This document shows, in pieces, positions 54,921-64,000 of a stretch of 64,000 nt of DNA (its first letter is position 1; each line of letters begins with the position of its first letter). The position numbers and the translations under genes are program-made. Below the pieces are notes generated by a model. That model did not search any database and had not been told where the DNA came from. It saw only the letters and a list, made by a program, of their open reading frames with translations. This DNA is from Desulfobacter latus (lineage in GTDB: Bacteria > Desulfobacterota > Desulfobacteria > Desulfobacterales > Desulfobacteraceae): NCBI RefSeq assembly GCF_013389365.1, contig NZ_JACADJ010000014.1, positions 1 to 64,000 on the forward strand, read 5' to 3'.

Positions 54921-55346
54921 CTATTTTGGAGCCTTGGCCCCCGGTAAAGTTTGTGCTGCAAGATCAAAAGTGAAAGATCCATTAAAATGTTGATTTTCTT
55001 TGTTGGCGACTCGCTTAGATTTGTTGACGATCAGGGCATCCGCAAAATCAGCTTCTTTACCCTTCACCGGTTTTGCATTTCGATAATCGGTAAGCGCCAG
55101 CCACACAGCTTGAGCATCTTCAAATCTTATATTCGGTTCCTGGAACAACGACTGAAGAACGGTCACCAGTTCAGGCTTCTTTAACTGGTACTTTTTACCG
55201 CTCAGTGTCCAGATCGTTTCAACCAGCACGACATCTGTAACTAAAATCTTCTGCTGACCTGAAATTAACCTGACAGCTTTTTTAAACTGCTCGGCATCAT
55301 CTTCAAGCAGGTATCGCAACAAAACGTTGGTGTCGATTGCAATCAT
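54921..55346 (-). CDS. vapC: VapC-type PIN-domain toxin
   Basis: A 141-residue PIN nuclease. The acidic residues are in MIAIDTNVLLRYLLEDD, VLVETIWTL and the later EADFADALIV. Such toxins cleave tRNA or rRNA. It overlaps its antitoxin gene by four bases. The tail (QTLPGAKAPK) is usual for this subfamily. Confidence 0.88.
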   Translation of the reverse strand: MIAIDTNVLLRYLLEDDAEQFKKAVRLISGQQKILVTDVVLVETIWTLSGKKYQLKKPELVTVLQSLFQEPNIRFEDAQAVWLALTDYRNAKPVKGKEADFADALIVNKSKRVANKENQHFNGSFTFDLAAQTLPGAKAPK

Positions 55347-55558
55347 TGCAGGGAACTCTCCATAGACTCCTCATCAGTCATAGAAGGATTCCCCTGGACG
55401 TGCTTTAAGATACCTCTTGCGGCTCCCTGCTTCTTTTTTACAATGGTTAGCTGACCATAAGCTACAAAGCTTTCCACTTCATCCCCTGGTTCGATCCCCA
55501 GAGCTTGACACTGACTTACGGGCAAAGTGATTTGTCTTTTTGCACTGACCTTTGGCAT
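55343..55558 (-). CDS. vapB: VapB-like AbrB-family antitoxin
   Basis: A 71-residue protein starting MPKVSAKRQITLPVSQCQAL, the AbrB/SpoVT swapped-hairpin DNA-binding fold. The C-terminal part should wrap VapC. ATG 55558 follows GGAGGGG. It overlaps vapC by four bases. Confidence 0.85.
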   Translation of the reverse strand: MPKVSAKRQITLPVSQCQALGIEPGDEVESFVAYGQLTIVKKKQGAARGILKHVQGNPSMTDEESMESSLQ

Positions 55559-55586
55559 AACCCCTCCTTTACTTTTTGTATATAGC

Positions 55587-55617
55587 AAAGATATTGCATA
55601 TCTTTACAATTTGTCAA
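55587..55617 (-). promoter_or_regulatory. vapBC promoter and palindromic operator
   Basis: AAAGATA and TATCTTT flank TTGCA as a perfect 7-bp inverted repeat (55587-55605). TTGACA on the minus strand (55612-55617) puts the -10 region inside the palindrome. Binding of VapB here would block transcription. The rest of the gap, to 55922, shows nothing I can name. Confidence 0.55.
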
Positions 55618-55923
55618 TCAGTAAAGATAATTTATTTCGACGTAAGCGGTGTATTAGCCGCACCTTTTCAAGACTGGCAGGATGTTGTATAGTTGAGTTC
55701 CATTAAACATTTGGTACAAATTCCCCACGGGGTGCCGTTAGCCGATTTCGTTCATTAGAACGCTGTGAACTTCTTTATCTTCAATTCCCAAATACAACAT
55801 GGTGGTTTTGGGGTTTTTAACGGTTGAAAACGTTAACCTAAGACAGTTTTCACAGTTCAGATACTAAAAAGCTTGGACAAAGTCCATCGTTTTTACTTTT
55901 TTACTAGCGACTGGGAAAATAAA

Positions 55924-55960
55924 AAAGGGCTCAGAAGAAAGAAATCTTCTAAGCCCTTAT
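55924..55960 (-). terminator. Terminator of the tRNA-Gly/tRNA-Cys unit
   Basis: AGGGCTcAGAAGA pairs with TCTTCTaAGCCCT, and the minus strand continues into six T. Confidence 0.8.
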
Positions 55961-55969
55961 AATCGAGTT

Positions 55970-56044
55970 TGGAGGCGGCTCCCGGATTTGAACCGGGGAA
56001 TAACGGCTTTGCAGGCCGTCGCCTTACCCCTTGGCTAAGCCGCC
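55970..56044 (-). tRNA. tRNA-Cys, anticodon GCA
   Basis: On the minus strand the acceptor GGCGGCT pairs with AGCCGCC. The anticodon loop CTGCAAA gives GCA. CCA is encoded. It follows tRNA-Gly by three bases. Confidence 0.93.
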
Positions 56045-56047
56045 TGG

Positions 56048-56122
56048 TGGAGCGGGAAACGGGATTTGAACCCGCGACTTCGACCTTGGCAAGGTCGCAC
56101 TCTACCACTGAGTTATTCCCGC
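56048..56122 (-). tRNA. tRNA-Gly, anticodon GCC
   Basis: On the minus strand the acceptor GCGGGAA pairs with TTCCCGC. The anticodon loop TTGCCAA gives GCC. CCA is encoded. Confidence 0.94.
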
Positions 56123-56138
56123 TCAGCAACAGGAAGTA

Positions 56139-56167
56139 TTTATAGATGGATGCGCAGCTTTTGTCAA
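56139..56167 (-). promoter_or_regulatory. Promoter of tRNA-Gly/tRNA-Cys
   Basis: On the minus strand TTGACA (56162-56167) and TATAAA (56139-56144) are exactly 17 bases apart. Confidence 0.75.
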
Positions 56168-56207
56168 TGACAATTTTAACAACATCCTTATTTTTTCAAT
56201 TCCCCTG

Positions 56208-56852
56208 CTATTGATTTTTTTTGTTCCAATCAGAAAGAAAGGACTCAATACCCTTGTCGGTCATATGATGTGCGGCAAGTTTCTTAAGCACGCCATAGGG
56301 GATGGTGGCAATATCCGCCCCTATCAGGGCAGACTGCTGAACATGGAGCTGGCTTCTCACGGATGCCACAATAATCTGGGTATCAAAATCATAATTGGTA
56401 AAAATCTGAACGATTTCTTCAATGAGTCCCATACCTTCCTGGGCCAGATCATCAAGGCGCCCCACAAAGGGAGAGACATAGGTTGCACCGGCTTTGGCCG
56501 CCATCAGGGCCTGGAGTGCTGAAAACACCAATGTTACATTGGTCTTAATGCCTTCGGCAGATAATGTTTTAACCGCTTTAAGCCCTTCCACGGTCATGGG
56601 AATTTTCACGGCAATGTTATCGGCAATTTTTACAAGTTCCCGGGCCTCGGATACCATCCCCTCATACGCCAGACTGATTACTTCTGCAGAAACGGGACCA
56701 TCAACAATGTTGCAGATTTGCGCAATGATATCTTTAAACTCACCATCTTCTTTGGCAATCAGGGAAGGGTTGGTGGTCACACCATCCACCATGCCCATAT
56801 CATTGGCATCCTTGATCTGTTCAATATTGGCGGTATCAATAAAAAATTTCAC
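56208..56852 (-). CDS. fsa: Fructose-6-phosphate aldolase / small transaldolase
   Basis: A 214-residue TalC/FSA-type protein. [18 protein letters not shown] and [12 protein letters not shown] are at the N terminus. [15 protein letters not shown] carries the Schiff-base Lys. Either aldolase or transaldolase activity is possible; sequence alone does not decide. It overlaps folK by 17 bases. Confidence 0.9.
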   Translation of the reverse strand: MKFFIDTANIEQIKDANDMGMVDGVTTNPSLIAKEDGEFKDIIAQICNIVDGPVSAEVISLAYEGMVSEARELVKIADNIAVKIPMTVEGLKAVKTLSAEGIKTNVTLVFSALQALMAAKAGATYVSPFVGRLDDLAQEGMGLIEEIVQIFTNYDFDTQIIVASVRSQLHVQQSALIGADIATIPYGVLKKLAAHHMTDKGIESFLSDWNKKNQ

Positions 56853-57381
56853 GGGTCTCCTCCTTGGCCAGGGCGGTCACCGCCTGGCTGTCATCTGTTT
56901 TAATTTGTTCGAACAGTTCACCCACGGTCAAGCCGGTTACCGGGTGAACCAGATTTTTATCTATGTCACAAAGGGGTTTTAATACAAAGGCGCGTTCATG
57001 CATTCTGGGATGGGGAAGCACAAGCGTTGCTGTGCGCATCACCTTTTGGCCGTAAAAAATAATATCCAGATCAATCCTGCGCGGACCAAATTTAAACGGT
57101 TTACCATCCGGGTCCAGCTCTTTTTCAATGGCTTGCAGTACCTCTAAAAGCTGTTCCGGAGAATACACCGTGTTGATCTTAATGGCTGCATTCACAAACC
57201 AGTCCTGATCCGTATAGTTCTGGGGCACTGTCTTATAAAATTTTGACAGGGCCTCTATAAAAATGCCGCCTGTTGCCCCAAGACGCCTGATGGCCAGACC
57301 AATGTTGGCCGGCTTATTTCCCACATTGGTGCCGATGCTTAAAAATGCAGGGGTCTGGGGTAAGGAATCAGGGGAATTCAA
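56836..57381 (-). CDS. folK: Hydroxymethyl-dihydropterin pyrophosphokinase
   Basis: A 181-residue [22 protein letters not shown], the loop [12 protein letters not shown], and [14 protein letters not shown] with [13 protein letters not shown] hold the pterin and metal residues. It acts in folate synthesis. It overlaps the lipoprotein gene by 14 bases and fsa by 17, so the three are coupled. Confidence 0.93.
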   Translation of the reverse strand: MNSPDSLPQTPAFLSIGTNVGNKPANIGLAIRRLGATGGIFIEALSKFYKTVPQNYTDQDWFVNAAIKINTVYSPEQLLEVLQAIEKELDPDGKPFKFGPRRIDLDIIFYGQKVMRTATLVLPHPRMHERAFVLKPLCDIDKNLVHPVTGLTVGELFEQIKTDDSQAVTALAKEETREIFY

Positions 57382-57814
57382 TATAAAGGGTATCCGATAC
57401 CTTACTTTTTATGTTGTCACGCCCCAGGGTCTGGACCCTGAAATAATAATGAAGATCCTGATCAAGGGTGTATACAAAGCTTTTCCTGGGCATGGGAACC
57501 ACGCCCAGGGATTTGAATATGAAAGGACATCCTTGGCAGCCGGCCAGGGGTTTGGTGGCCATGAAGACCTCAAATCCTTCAACCCTTGGTTCTTGTGCCT
57601 GATCCGGCAAAGATGCACAGCGCCATGAAAGGGTCAGATCTCGATCCTTGAGCGTGTATTTCAAGCCTGTGGGGGCAGCTGGAATATCAGCAGCGTTCTT
57701 CGTTGGGGGCACAGGCGGCCCTTTTTTACCGCATCCCGCCGCCATAAAAAATATACCTGCACCCAAAAGGATAAAAAAAAGACATAATACGACACACTGA
57801 AATATCCGCTTCAA
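57368..57814 (-). CDS. Small lipoprotein with a fibronectin III-like domain
   Basis: A 148-residue lipoprotein. A long signal helix ends in MAAGCGKKGPPVPP, with Cys28 as the lipid site, resembling the CGxKGP start of LptM/YifL-type lipoproteins found after lysA or argH. The rest (LTLSWRCASLP, FEVFMAT, YYFRVQTLG) has the rhythm of a fibronectin III fold. It overlaps argH by four bases. Confidence 0.7.
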   Translation of the reverse strand: MKRIFQCVVLCLFFILLGAGIFFMAAGCGKKGPPVPPTKNAADIPAAPTGLKYTLKDRDLTLSWRCASLPDQAQEPRVEGFEVFMATKPLAGCQGCPFIFKSLGVVPMPRKSFVYTLDQDLHYYFRVQTLGRDNIKSKVSDTLYIEFP

Positions 57815-59190
57815 ATGCCAAGCTCCTTTTGGGCCGCATCCACAGCTGCGGATACGTTGTCAAATCCGGTGCCACCATGGGAGTTGCGCCGGGCCACCAT
57901 GGCATCCAGGCTGATGAAATCATAAATATCCGTTTCAATAAGATCACTGAAAGAACGCATCTCTTCAAGACTCAAATCATCCAGTTCCTTACCCTGCCCC
58001 ATGGCAAAATTGACGGCCTTGCCGGCAATACCATGGGCCGTTCGAAAGGCAATACCCTTGTTGACCAGGTAATCGGCAAAATCGGTTGCATTTAAAAACC
58101 CTGTCATACAGGCAGTGCGCATCCGATCCTGATGCACTTCAATATGCGCCAGCATGCGGGTATACACATCAAGGCATATTTTTAAGGTATCAACCGTATC
58201 AAATAAAGGTTCCTTATCTTCCTGCATGTCCTTATTATAGGCCATGGGCAACGATTTCATGATGGTTAAAATAGCCATAAGATTGCCCACCACACGCCCT
58301 GTCTTCCCCCTGACAAGTTCGCACGCATCCGGATTTTTTTTCTGGGGCATGATGGAAGAACCTGTGGTAAAGGCATCGGAAATGGTGATAAAGGCAAATT
58401 CCGATGTGGACCATAAAATCAGCTCCTCGGACAACCGGGACAGGTGAATCATGCAGATGGACGCATGGGAAATGAATTCCATGATAAAATCACGATCAGA
58501 TACCGCGTCCATGGAGTTTTCCGATACCCGGGAAAAATCTAGAACCTGACAGGTATATTCCCGGTCAATGGGATAGGTGGTGCCGGCCAGGGCTGCCGAG
58601 CCAAGAGGCATCACATCCAGGCGCGCCAGGGAATCCTCCAGACGGCCCACATCCCGCTTGAACATCTGGTAATAGGCCAGCATGTGATGGGCAAGCAATA
58701 TGGGCTGGGCCCGCTGCATATGGGTATATCCGGGCATTACCGTTTTTTTGTTGGCATCGGCAAGGGTCACCAGAGCGGCCTGGAAATCTTTAAGCATCTG
58801 AATAAGGTTTAAGGTCTCTTCCTTAAGATAAATGCGCACATCCAGCGCCACCTGGTCATTACGGCTTCTGCCCGTATGCAGTTTTTTGGCCACAGGTCCA
58901 CAGACATCGCCTAGATTCTCCTCCACATGCATGTGGATATCTTCCAGGGCGTCAGTGAAGGCCATTTCATTATTATCAATCCGGGTCTTTACGGTATCCA
59001 GACCCTGAACCAGGGTTTCAGCATCTTCTGATGAAATAATCCCTTGCTTTTCCATCATTTCAAGGTGGGCCTGGCTGCCTTTTATATCGCTTTTATAGAG
59101 GCGTTTATCCACGTCAATAGACGCGTTAAAAGATTCCATCAGTTTATCCGTGGATTCGACAAACCGACCGCCCCATAGTTTTTCACTCAT
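57811..59190 (-). CDS. argH: Argininosuccinate lyase
   Basis: A 459-residue fumarase-superfamily enzyme. SEKLWGGRFVESTD is at the start. LHTGRSRNDQVALD and TGSSIMPQKKNPDACEL are the signatures. It gives arginine and fumarate. It is last of the arg run, 167 bases after argF. Confidence 0.95.
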   Translation of the reverse strand: MSEKLWGGRFVESTDKLMESFNASIDVDKRLYKSDIKGSQAHLEMMEKQGIISSEDAETLVQGLDTVKTRIDNNEMAFTDALEDIHMHVEENLGDVCGPVAKKLHTGRSRNDQVALDVRIYLKEETLNLIQMLKDFQAALVTLADANKKTVMPGYTHMQRAQPILLAHHMLAYYQMFKRDVGRLEDSLARLDVMPLGSAALAGTTYPIDREYTCQVLDFSRVSENSMDAVSDRDFIMEFISHASICMIHLSRLSEELILWSTSEFAFITISDAFTTGSSIMPQKKNPDACELVRGKTGRVVGNLMAILTIMKSLPMAYNKDMQEDKEPLFDTVDTLKICLDVYTRMLAHIEVHQDRMRTACMTGFLNATDFADYLVNKGIAFRTAHGIAGKAVNFAMGQGKELDDLSLEEMRSFSDLIETDIYDFISLDAMVARRNSHGGTGFDNVSAAVDAAQKELGI

Positions 59191-59277
59191 TTTTTTATTC
59201 CTATGTAGTTCTTCTCGGACTTGATTCTATTGCAGGCCAATTTTCTTAGGGGCAATCCCTCTGTGGTTGCCCTCGTT

Positions 59278-59320
59278 AGGACAGACACAGGGGCCAGGGC
59301 AGACACAGGGGCCTGCCCCT
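59278..59320. repeat. CAGACACAGGGGCC tandem repeat
   Basis: CAGACACAGGGGCC occurs twice, 17 bases apart, and runs into TGCCCCTACAGCGG. It resembles the GGGGCCTGCCCCTAC-type repeats scattered in many genomes. It lies between argH and argF. Confidence 0.5.
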
Positions 59321-59357
59321 ACAGCGGCCTACGTTAGAACCAATCCATTCTTCTCTT

Positions 59358-60272
59358 TCAGCCTAAAATCAATTGTTCCAAAATGGCTTTATGCATATGC
59401 CGCTTGTTTTCCGCCTGATCCCAGAACGCCGCATTTTGCGCTTCCAGGACAGACTCGGCAATCTCCTCCCCCCTGTGGGCAGGCAGGCAGTGAAGCACCA
59501 GACAGTCGTTCTTGGCACCTTTGAGCAATTCCTCATTAACCTGGAATCCCTCGAATGCCTTAAGGCGACCTTCAAGCTCGTCTTCCTCTCCCATGCTGGC
59601 CCACACATCGGTATACACCACATCGGCGCCTTTGACCGCCTCTTTGGGGTCATTGGTAAACACAATATTTTTCTTTGTGTCTGCCCCGGATGCGGCAATC
59701 ATATCAGGCTTAATATGGTGGTTGTCCGGACAGGCCACAATCAGGTCCAACCCCAGCACGGCCGCCGCATTGACCCATGAATTGGCCACGTTATTACCAT
59801 CCCCCACCCAGGCGATCCTGACATTCTCATACCCGCCTTTATGTTCAATCACGGTCATAATGTCGCTTAAAATCTGGCAGGGATGAAAGGCATCCGTCAG
59901 GGCGTTGATCACCGGAATCGTGGCGCTTTGGGCAAACGCTTCCACCAAATCGTGGTCAAAGGTTCTCATGGCCAGACAATCAATATACCGGGATAAAACC
60001 CGGGCCGTATCCTCTGCCGGCTCATTCCTGGATATCTGGGTATCCTGGGTGCTCATATATATGGGGTGTCCGCCCAGCTGAATCATGGCCGTTTCAAATG
60101 CAATGCGGGTCCGGGTGGATTTCTTATCAAAAATAAGGCCCAGGGTTTTGCCGGCCAGAAGGGCATCGAAAATGCCTTTTTTATGACGCGCCTTCAGACT
60201 TAATGCCCTTTCAAACAGGGTTGTAAAATCCTGGGGTTCAAGGTCCAGTAAACACAATAAATCCTTGTTCAA
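59358..60272 (-). CDS. argF: Ornithine carbamoyltransferase
   Basis: A 304-residue enzyme. KSTRTRIAFETAM binds carbamoyl phosphate. VLHCLPAHRGEE is the ornithine-side loop of OTCase. It makes citrulline. It overlaps argD by four bases. Confidence 0.94.
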   Translation of the reverse strand: MNKDLLCLLDLEPQDFTTLFERALSLKARHKKGIFDALLAGKTLGLIFDKKSTRTRIAFETAMIQLGGHPIYMSTQDTQISRNEPAEDTARVLSRYIDCLAMRTFDHDLVEAFAQSATIPVINALTDAFHPCQILSDIMTVIEHKGGYENVRIAWVGDGNNVANSWVNAAAVLGLDLIVACPDNHHIKPDMIAASGADTKKNIVFTNDPKEAVKGADVVYTDVWASMGEEDELEGRLKAFEGFQVNEELLKGAKNDCLVLHCLPAHRGEEIAESVLEAQNAAFWDQAENKRHMHKAILEQLILG

Positions 60273-61465
60273 TGATCTTCTCCTGCAAGCAGGCTGTCCA
60301 GTACGGCAACCAGTTGATTAATTTCATCGATCTCGATAATCAGGGGCGGTGCAAATCTAAGGATTTTATCTTGGATTGCATTAATAATAAAGCCTTTTTT
60401 AAAGCACTCAGACACATACGCTGAGGCTGTTTTTCCCTTGGCAATATCAAGTTCCATACCGAGAAGCAGCCCTCTTCCCCTGACATCCACCACGTTTTGA
60501 TACGTTTCTTTTAAACCATTGAGCTGCGCCATAAAATAGGCGCTTTTTTCACGGACGGACGTCAGAAAACCTTGTTCAGAGATCAAGCGAACCATCTCAA
60601 GGCCTGCGGCAGTGGCAATGGGGGTGCCGCCAAAGGTCGTGGCGTGACTGCCGATGTCAAATCCCCGGGCAGCCGTTTCAGTGGCCAGCATGGCCCCGAT
60701 GGGAACCCCATTGGCCAGGGCCTTGGCAAGGGTCATGATGTCGGGTGTCACATCATAGGATTCATGGGCGAATAATGTCCCGCAACGGCCCATGCCGGTC
60801 TGGATTTCATCAAAAATCAGCAGCGTGCCGGTATCCGTGCAAAGCTGCCTTACGGCCTTGATATATTCGGGATCGGCAGGGATCACCCCGCCCTCCCCCT
60901 GCACCGGTTCCATCATCACCGCACACACCGTATCATCCAGAACAGCTTTCAACGCCTCAATATCATTGAAGGGTACATGGACAAATCCATCCAGCAGGGG
61001 ATAAAAGCCCTCTTTGATTTTGTCCTGGCCCGTGGCGGACAGTGTTGCCATGGTCCGTCCGTGAAAGCTTTGCGCCATGGTCACAATCTTGAATCTGTCG
61101 CTCTCCCCCTTTGCCTGGAAAAACCGCCGGGCAAGCTTGATAGCCGCCTCGTTGGCCTCGGCCCCTGAATTGGCAAAAAAGACCCGGTCTGCAAAGGATT
61201 TTTCCGTCAGCACCTTTGCCAGTTCGGCCTGGGGCCTTGTATAAAACAGGTTGGACACATGCACCAGGGTGCCTGCCTGGGCAGCAATGGCTGCGGTGAT
61301 ATCCGGGTGGCAATGCCCCATACTGCATACGGCAATGCCGGCCAGAAAATCGGTATATTCATTGCCCTGATCGTCATAAAGTTTGGTACCCCGCCCTTTG
61401 ACAAAGGGCCGACCCTGGCGCGCATAGGTCTGAAACACATGATCCTGGGTAAGTTCAATGGTCAT
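60269..61465 (-). CDS. argD: Acetylornithine aminotransferase
   Basis: A 398-residue class III PLP enzyme. IFDEIQTGMGRCGTLFA and MTLAKALANGVPIGAMLA, with the Schiff-base Lys in LAKAL, fit ArgD. It is between argB and argF. Confidence 0.93.
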   Translation of the reverse strand: MTIELTQDHVFQTYARQGRPFVKGRGTKLYDDQGNEYTDFLAGIAVCSMGHCHPDITAAIAAQAGTLVHVSNLFYTRPQAELAKVLTEKSFADRVFFANSGAEANEAAIKLARRFFQAKGESDRFKIVTMAQSFHGRTMATLSATGQDKIKEGFYPLLDGFVHVPFNDIEALKAVLDDTVCAVMMEPVQGEGGVIPADPEYIKAVRQLCTDTGTLLIFDEIQTGMGRCGTLFAHESYDVTPDIMTLAKALANGVPIGAMLATETAARGFDIGSHATTFGGTPIATAAGLEMVRLISEQGFLTSVREKSAYFMAQLNGLKETYQNVVDVRGRGLLLGMELDIAKGKTASAYVSECFKKGFIINAIQDKILRFAPPLIIEIDEINQLVAVLDSLLAGEDH

Positions 61466-61499
61466 TTTATATTTTTCCTTATTTTATATGAAAAAATTT

Positions 61500-61554
61500 A
61501 ACCACGGAAATCACGGAAGACACTGAAGATAGAATTCTGTAATTTCTGTGGTTA
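61500..61554. mobile_element. Short TTCCGTG-family inverted-repeat element
   Basis: AACCACGGAAATCACGGAAG (from 61500) is matched in inverse by AATTTCTGTGGTTAA (to 61554), with TTAA-like ends. It sits in the gap between argD and argB, which is otherwise empty. Confidence 0.65.
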
Positions 61555-61596
61555 AAATGTTTTTCATAGTCTATTGTGTCCGATAGAACATGGGGG

Positions 61597-62484
61597 TTAT
61601 TTAAAATCACCGGCAAACAACTGGGTGCCGATACCGGAGTCCGTAAACAGCTCAAGCAGAACGGCATGGGCGATTTTCCCGTTAATAATATGGGCTTTTT
61701 TAACGCCGGTATTCAGGGCGGACAGTCCGCATTCCACCTTTGGAATCATGCCCCCGGAAATCCGGTTATCCCGGATCATCTCCCGGGCCTGGGGTTCATT
61801 CACGGATGAGATAAGTGTTTTGTCACTGTCCAGCACCCCGTCCACATCCGTAACCAGGATAAGGCGCTCGGCATTCAGGGCACTGGCAATCCTTGCCGCC
61901 ACCACATCGGCATTAATATTATAGGTTTCGCCTCTGCTGCCCACCCCCACCGGCGCAATAATGGGGATAAAGCCCCGGGCGCTGAGCGTGTGAATAATTT
62001 CAGGATTGATACGGGACACATCCCCCACCATGCCCGGATCAATAATCTCAGGCGGTTTACTTGCATCTTCCTGGTGATAAATGGTCATTTTTTCGGCCAG
62101 GATCAATCCGGCATCTTTCCCCGAAAGGCCCACGGCCCGGCCACCTTCCAGGTTGATCCGGGATACCACATCCTTGTTCACCTTGCCGCCCAACACCATT
62201 TCCACCACATCCATGGTGGCATCGTCCGTGTACCGCATGCCTTTGATAAAGGTGGAGGTGATCCCCATGGTTTTGAGTACCTCATTGATCTGGGGCCCGC
62301 CGCCATGGACCACCACCGGATTGACCCCGATGGTTTTAAGCAGGCTGATGTCCTTGGAGAAATTGGTTTTCAGGTCTTCATCCACCATGGCATGTCCGCC
62401 ATATTTGATCACCACGGTTTTTCCGGAAAATCTCCGGATATACGGTAAGGCCTCTATCAATATGTCTGCAACCGTATTTTTCAT
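61597..62484 (-). CDS. argB: Acetylglutamate kinase
   Basis: A 295-residue amino-acid kinase. [23 protein letters not shown] and [15 protein letters not shown] are typical. KTVVIKYGG and the N-terminal helix suggest the arginine-sensitive hexameric class. It overlaps hslU by four bases. Confidence 0.94.
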   Translation of the reverse strand: MKNTVADILIEALPYIRRFSGKTVVIKYGGHAMVDEDLKTNFSKDISLLKTIGVNPVVVHGGGPQINEVLKTMGITSTFIKGMRYTDDATMDVVEMVLGGKVNKDVVSRINLEGGRAVGLSGKDAGLILAEKMTIYHQEDASKPPEIIDPGMVGDVSRINPEIIHTLSARGFIPIIAPVGVGSRGETYNINADVVAARIASALNAERLILVTDVDGVLDSDKTLISSVNEPQAREMIRDNRISGGMIPKVECGLSALNTGVKKAHIINGKIAHAVLLELFTDSGIGTQLFAGDFK

Positions 62485-63842
62485 AGAATATACCTGCTCA
62501 AGTCCTGATTTCTGGCAATATCCGCCAACTGTCGTTCAACAAAATCGGAATCAATGGAGATGTTGGTCTCCTCGACATCCGGGGCATTAAATAAAATCTC
62601 TTCAAGCAGGCGCTCCATGAGCGTATGAAGCCGCCGTGCCCCGATATTTTCCATGGATGCGTTTACCTCAACGGCAATTTGGGCAATTTTATCCACGGCC
62701 CCCTGGGTAAAACTTAACTGGACCCCTTCGGTGCGCAGCAAAGCAATATACTGCAGCACCAGGGCATTTTTAGGCTCGGTGAGAATCCGGGCAAATTCCG
62801 ATGCGCCCAACGAGGAAAGCTCCACCCGGATGGGAAAACGACCCTGCAGTTCCGGAATAAGGTCCGAAGGTTTGGACACATGAAAGGCACCTGAGGCAAT
62901 AAACAGGATATGATCTGTTTTCACGGTACCGTGCTTGGTGGGCACGGAACTGCCCTCCACAATGGGCAACAGATCCCTTTGCACCCCTTCCTTGGACACT
63001 TCCGGCCCGTGGCTCTTTTCTTTGCCCGCAATCTTGTCAATCTCGTCGATAAAAATAATGCCGGACTGCTCCACCAAAGTAACGGCATCGGTTTTCACCG
63101 CTTCCATATCCACCAGATGGGCCGCCTCTTCCTGGGCAATCAATGCAAGGGCTTCTTTGACCTTTACATTGCGGCTCTTGGTGTTTTTGGGCATGAGATT
63201 ACCCAGCATATCCTTCATATTGATCCCCATCTCCTCCATGCCGGCATTTGAAAAAATCTCCACCATGGGAATATTTTTATCCTGGACATCAATATCTATT
63301 TTACGGTCGTCAAGCTTGCCGTCATCAAGCATTTTCCCAAGCTTTTGCCGGGTGTGTTCCGCGGGCTTGTCATCAGAGGTTTGAGATGCATCATCTGTTA
63401 TATCACCAAATGCCGGACTGCTTTTCGGGGAAGGCAAAAGGATATCCAGCACCCGCTCCCGGGCGATTTTTACCGCCTTTTCCCGGACTGCCTCCTGCTG
63501 GCGCCCTTTGAGCATGTTCACGGTGAGTTCCACCAGGTCCCGGATCATGGATTCCACGTCCCGGCCCACATACCCCACTTCGGTGAATTTGGATGCCTCC
63601 ACCTTGTAAAAAGGGGAATCCGTCAAATTGGCAAGGCGGCGGGCAATTTCCGTTTTGCCGACCCCCGTGGGACCAATGAGGATGATATTTTTAGGTGCAA
63701 TCTCCTCCTGGAGATCCGGTTCCAGCTGCCGCCTGCGCCATCGGTTTCTTAGAGCGACAGCTACTGATTTTTTGGCGTCATTCTGACCGATAATGTACTT
63801 ATCGAGTTCCGTTACAATCTGGTGGGGTTTGAGATCCTTCAT
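62481..63842 (-). CDS. hslU: ATP-dependent protease ATPase subunit HslU
   Basis: A 453-residue AAA+ unfoldase. [17 protein letters not shown] is Walker A and [13 protein letters not shown] Walker B. The insertion domain lies between. [12 protein letters not shown] at the C terminus would dock on HslV, which lies just upstream. Confidence 0.95.
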   Translation of the reverse strand: MKDLKPHQIVTELDKYIIGQNDAKKSVAVALRNRWRRRQLEPDLQEEIAPKNIILIGPTGVGKTEIARRLANLTDSPFYKVEASKFTEVGYVGRDVESMIRDLVELTVNMLKGRQQEAVREKAVKIARERVLDILLPSPKSSPAFGDITDDASQTSDDKPAEHTRQKLGKMLDDGKLDDRKIDIDVQDKNIPMVEIFSNAGMEEMGINMKDMLGNLMPKNTKSRNVKVKEALALIAQEEAAHLVDMEAVKTDAVTLVEQSGIIFIDEIDKIAGKEKSHGPEVSKEGVQRDLLPIVEGSSVPTKHGTVKTDHILFIASGAFHVSKPSDLIPELQGRFPIRVELSSLGASEFARILTEPKNALVLQYIALLRTEGVQLSFTQGAVDKIAQIAVEVNASMENIGARRLHTLMERLLEEILFNAPDVEETNISIDSDFVERQLADIARNQDLSRYIL

Positions 63843-63866
63843 TAAATTATTTCCAATGGTTAGTTA

Positions 63867-64000
63867 TTAACTTTCTATAGTCTCAATGGTAACATGATGA
63901 TTGGTGTAGATACAGATATCTGCGGCAATTTTCATGGCTTTTTCCACAATCTGAACCGGTTCAATATCCGTATTTTCAATCAGGGCCACGGCGGCAGCCT
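63867..64000 (-). CDS. hslV: HslV protease subunit, C-terminal part
   Basis: The minus strand from the window edge reads an open frame [20 protein letters not shown], then [15 protein letters not shown] and VTIETIES before TAA at 63867-63869. This is the C terminus of HslV. The rest, including the N-terminal catalytic Thr, is outside the window. hslU starts 24 bases downstream. Confidence 0.93.
   Translation of the reverse strand, partial: AAAVALIENTDIEPVQIVEKAMKIAADICIYTNHHVTIETIES

Noticed and set aside
55893-56129. 78-codon minus-strand frame resembling SVVECDLAKVEVAGSNPVSRS
   Set aside because: It is the well-known false translation of tRNA genes; it runs through tRNA-Gly and tRNA-Cys and their terminator.

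Overview
The window looks like a chromosomal segment of a sulfate-reducing Desulfobacterota bacterium of the Desulfobacteraceae type. The strongest clue is a complete qrcABCD-like operon (periplasmic cytochrome/menaquinone reductase complex of sulfate reducers) next to a system II cytochrome c maturation pair. Gene content is otherwise mostly conserved housekeeping. Most genes are on the minus strand in long, tightly coupled runs with many 4-base stop/start overlaps.

Layout, left to right. 1-470: AT-rich non-coding sequence with an inverted-repeat element and a strong terminator. 474-5660 (-): qrcABCD plus a 52-residue membrane protein. 5903-10160 (-): ccsB, resB, recD and a small basic protein. 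10500-13850 (-): a hemerythrin-like protein lacking two ligands, a two-helix membrane protein, mpl and hemL. 14016-15880 (+): tadA, purA, tRNA-Pro. 16395-19337 (-): a porin-like protein and a CsgG/TolB-like plus FG-GAP protein. 19414-21086: a 1.5 kb islet with two toxin-antitoxin pairs, flanked by 125-bp direct copies of the 3' end of mutL. 20964-28106 (-): mutL, a small conserved protein, gatA, gatC, a SPOR protein, argS and an acidic protein. 28565-29959 (+): two tRNA-Ser genes and a ChaN-like lipoprotein. 30033-35823 (-): methyltransferase, ftsK, RNase J, a small protein, nth. 35820-47309 (-): purQ and purL, then rseP-dxr-cdsA-uppS-frr-pyrH-tsf-rpsB and prmC. 47426-50905 (-): prfA, rpmE, rho, coaE. 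ndk (+) and larE (-) converge at 51.6 kb. 52.4-56.1 kb is an accessory interval bounded by tRNA genes (Gln, Pro; then Cys, Gly) holding hicAB, a 26-bp terminal-inverted-repeat element and vapBC. 56208-64000 (-): fsa, folK, a small lipoprotein, argH, argF, argD, argB, hslU and the end of hslV.

How the genes fit together: Qrc needs haem, c-type cytochrome maturation and a Tat route; ccsB/resB and hemL are nearby. The lipid/envelope and translation genes form the classical rpsB-tsf-pyrH-frr-uppS-cdsA-dxr-rseP neighbourhood. Arginine biosynthesis (argBDFH) forms one run.

The most unusual material is in the gaps: the mutL 3'-end duplication around two toxin-antitoxin modules; at least five copies of an inverted-repeat family with AACCACGGA-type ends, one of which encloses a GxxExxY-like gene remnant and several of which abut stop codons; a short element with near-perfect terminal repeats; and hairpin-rich segments that may be relics of IS200/IS605-type ends. 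All identifications come from reading the sequence and remembered family features; no database search was run.
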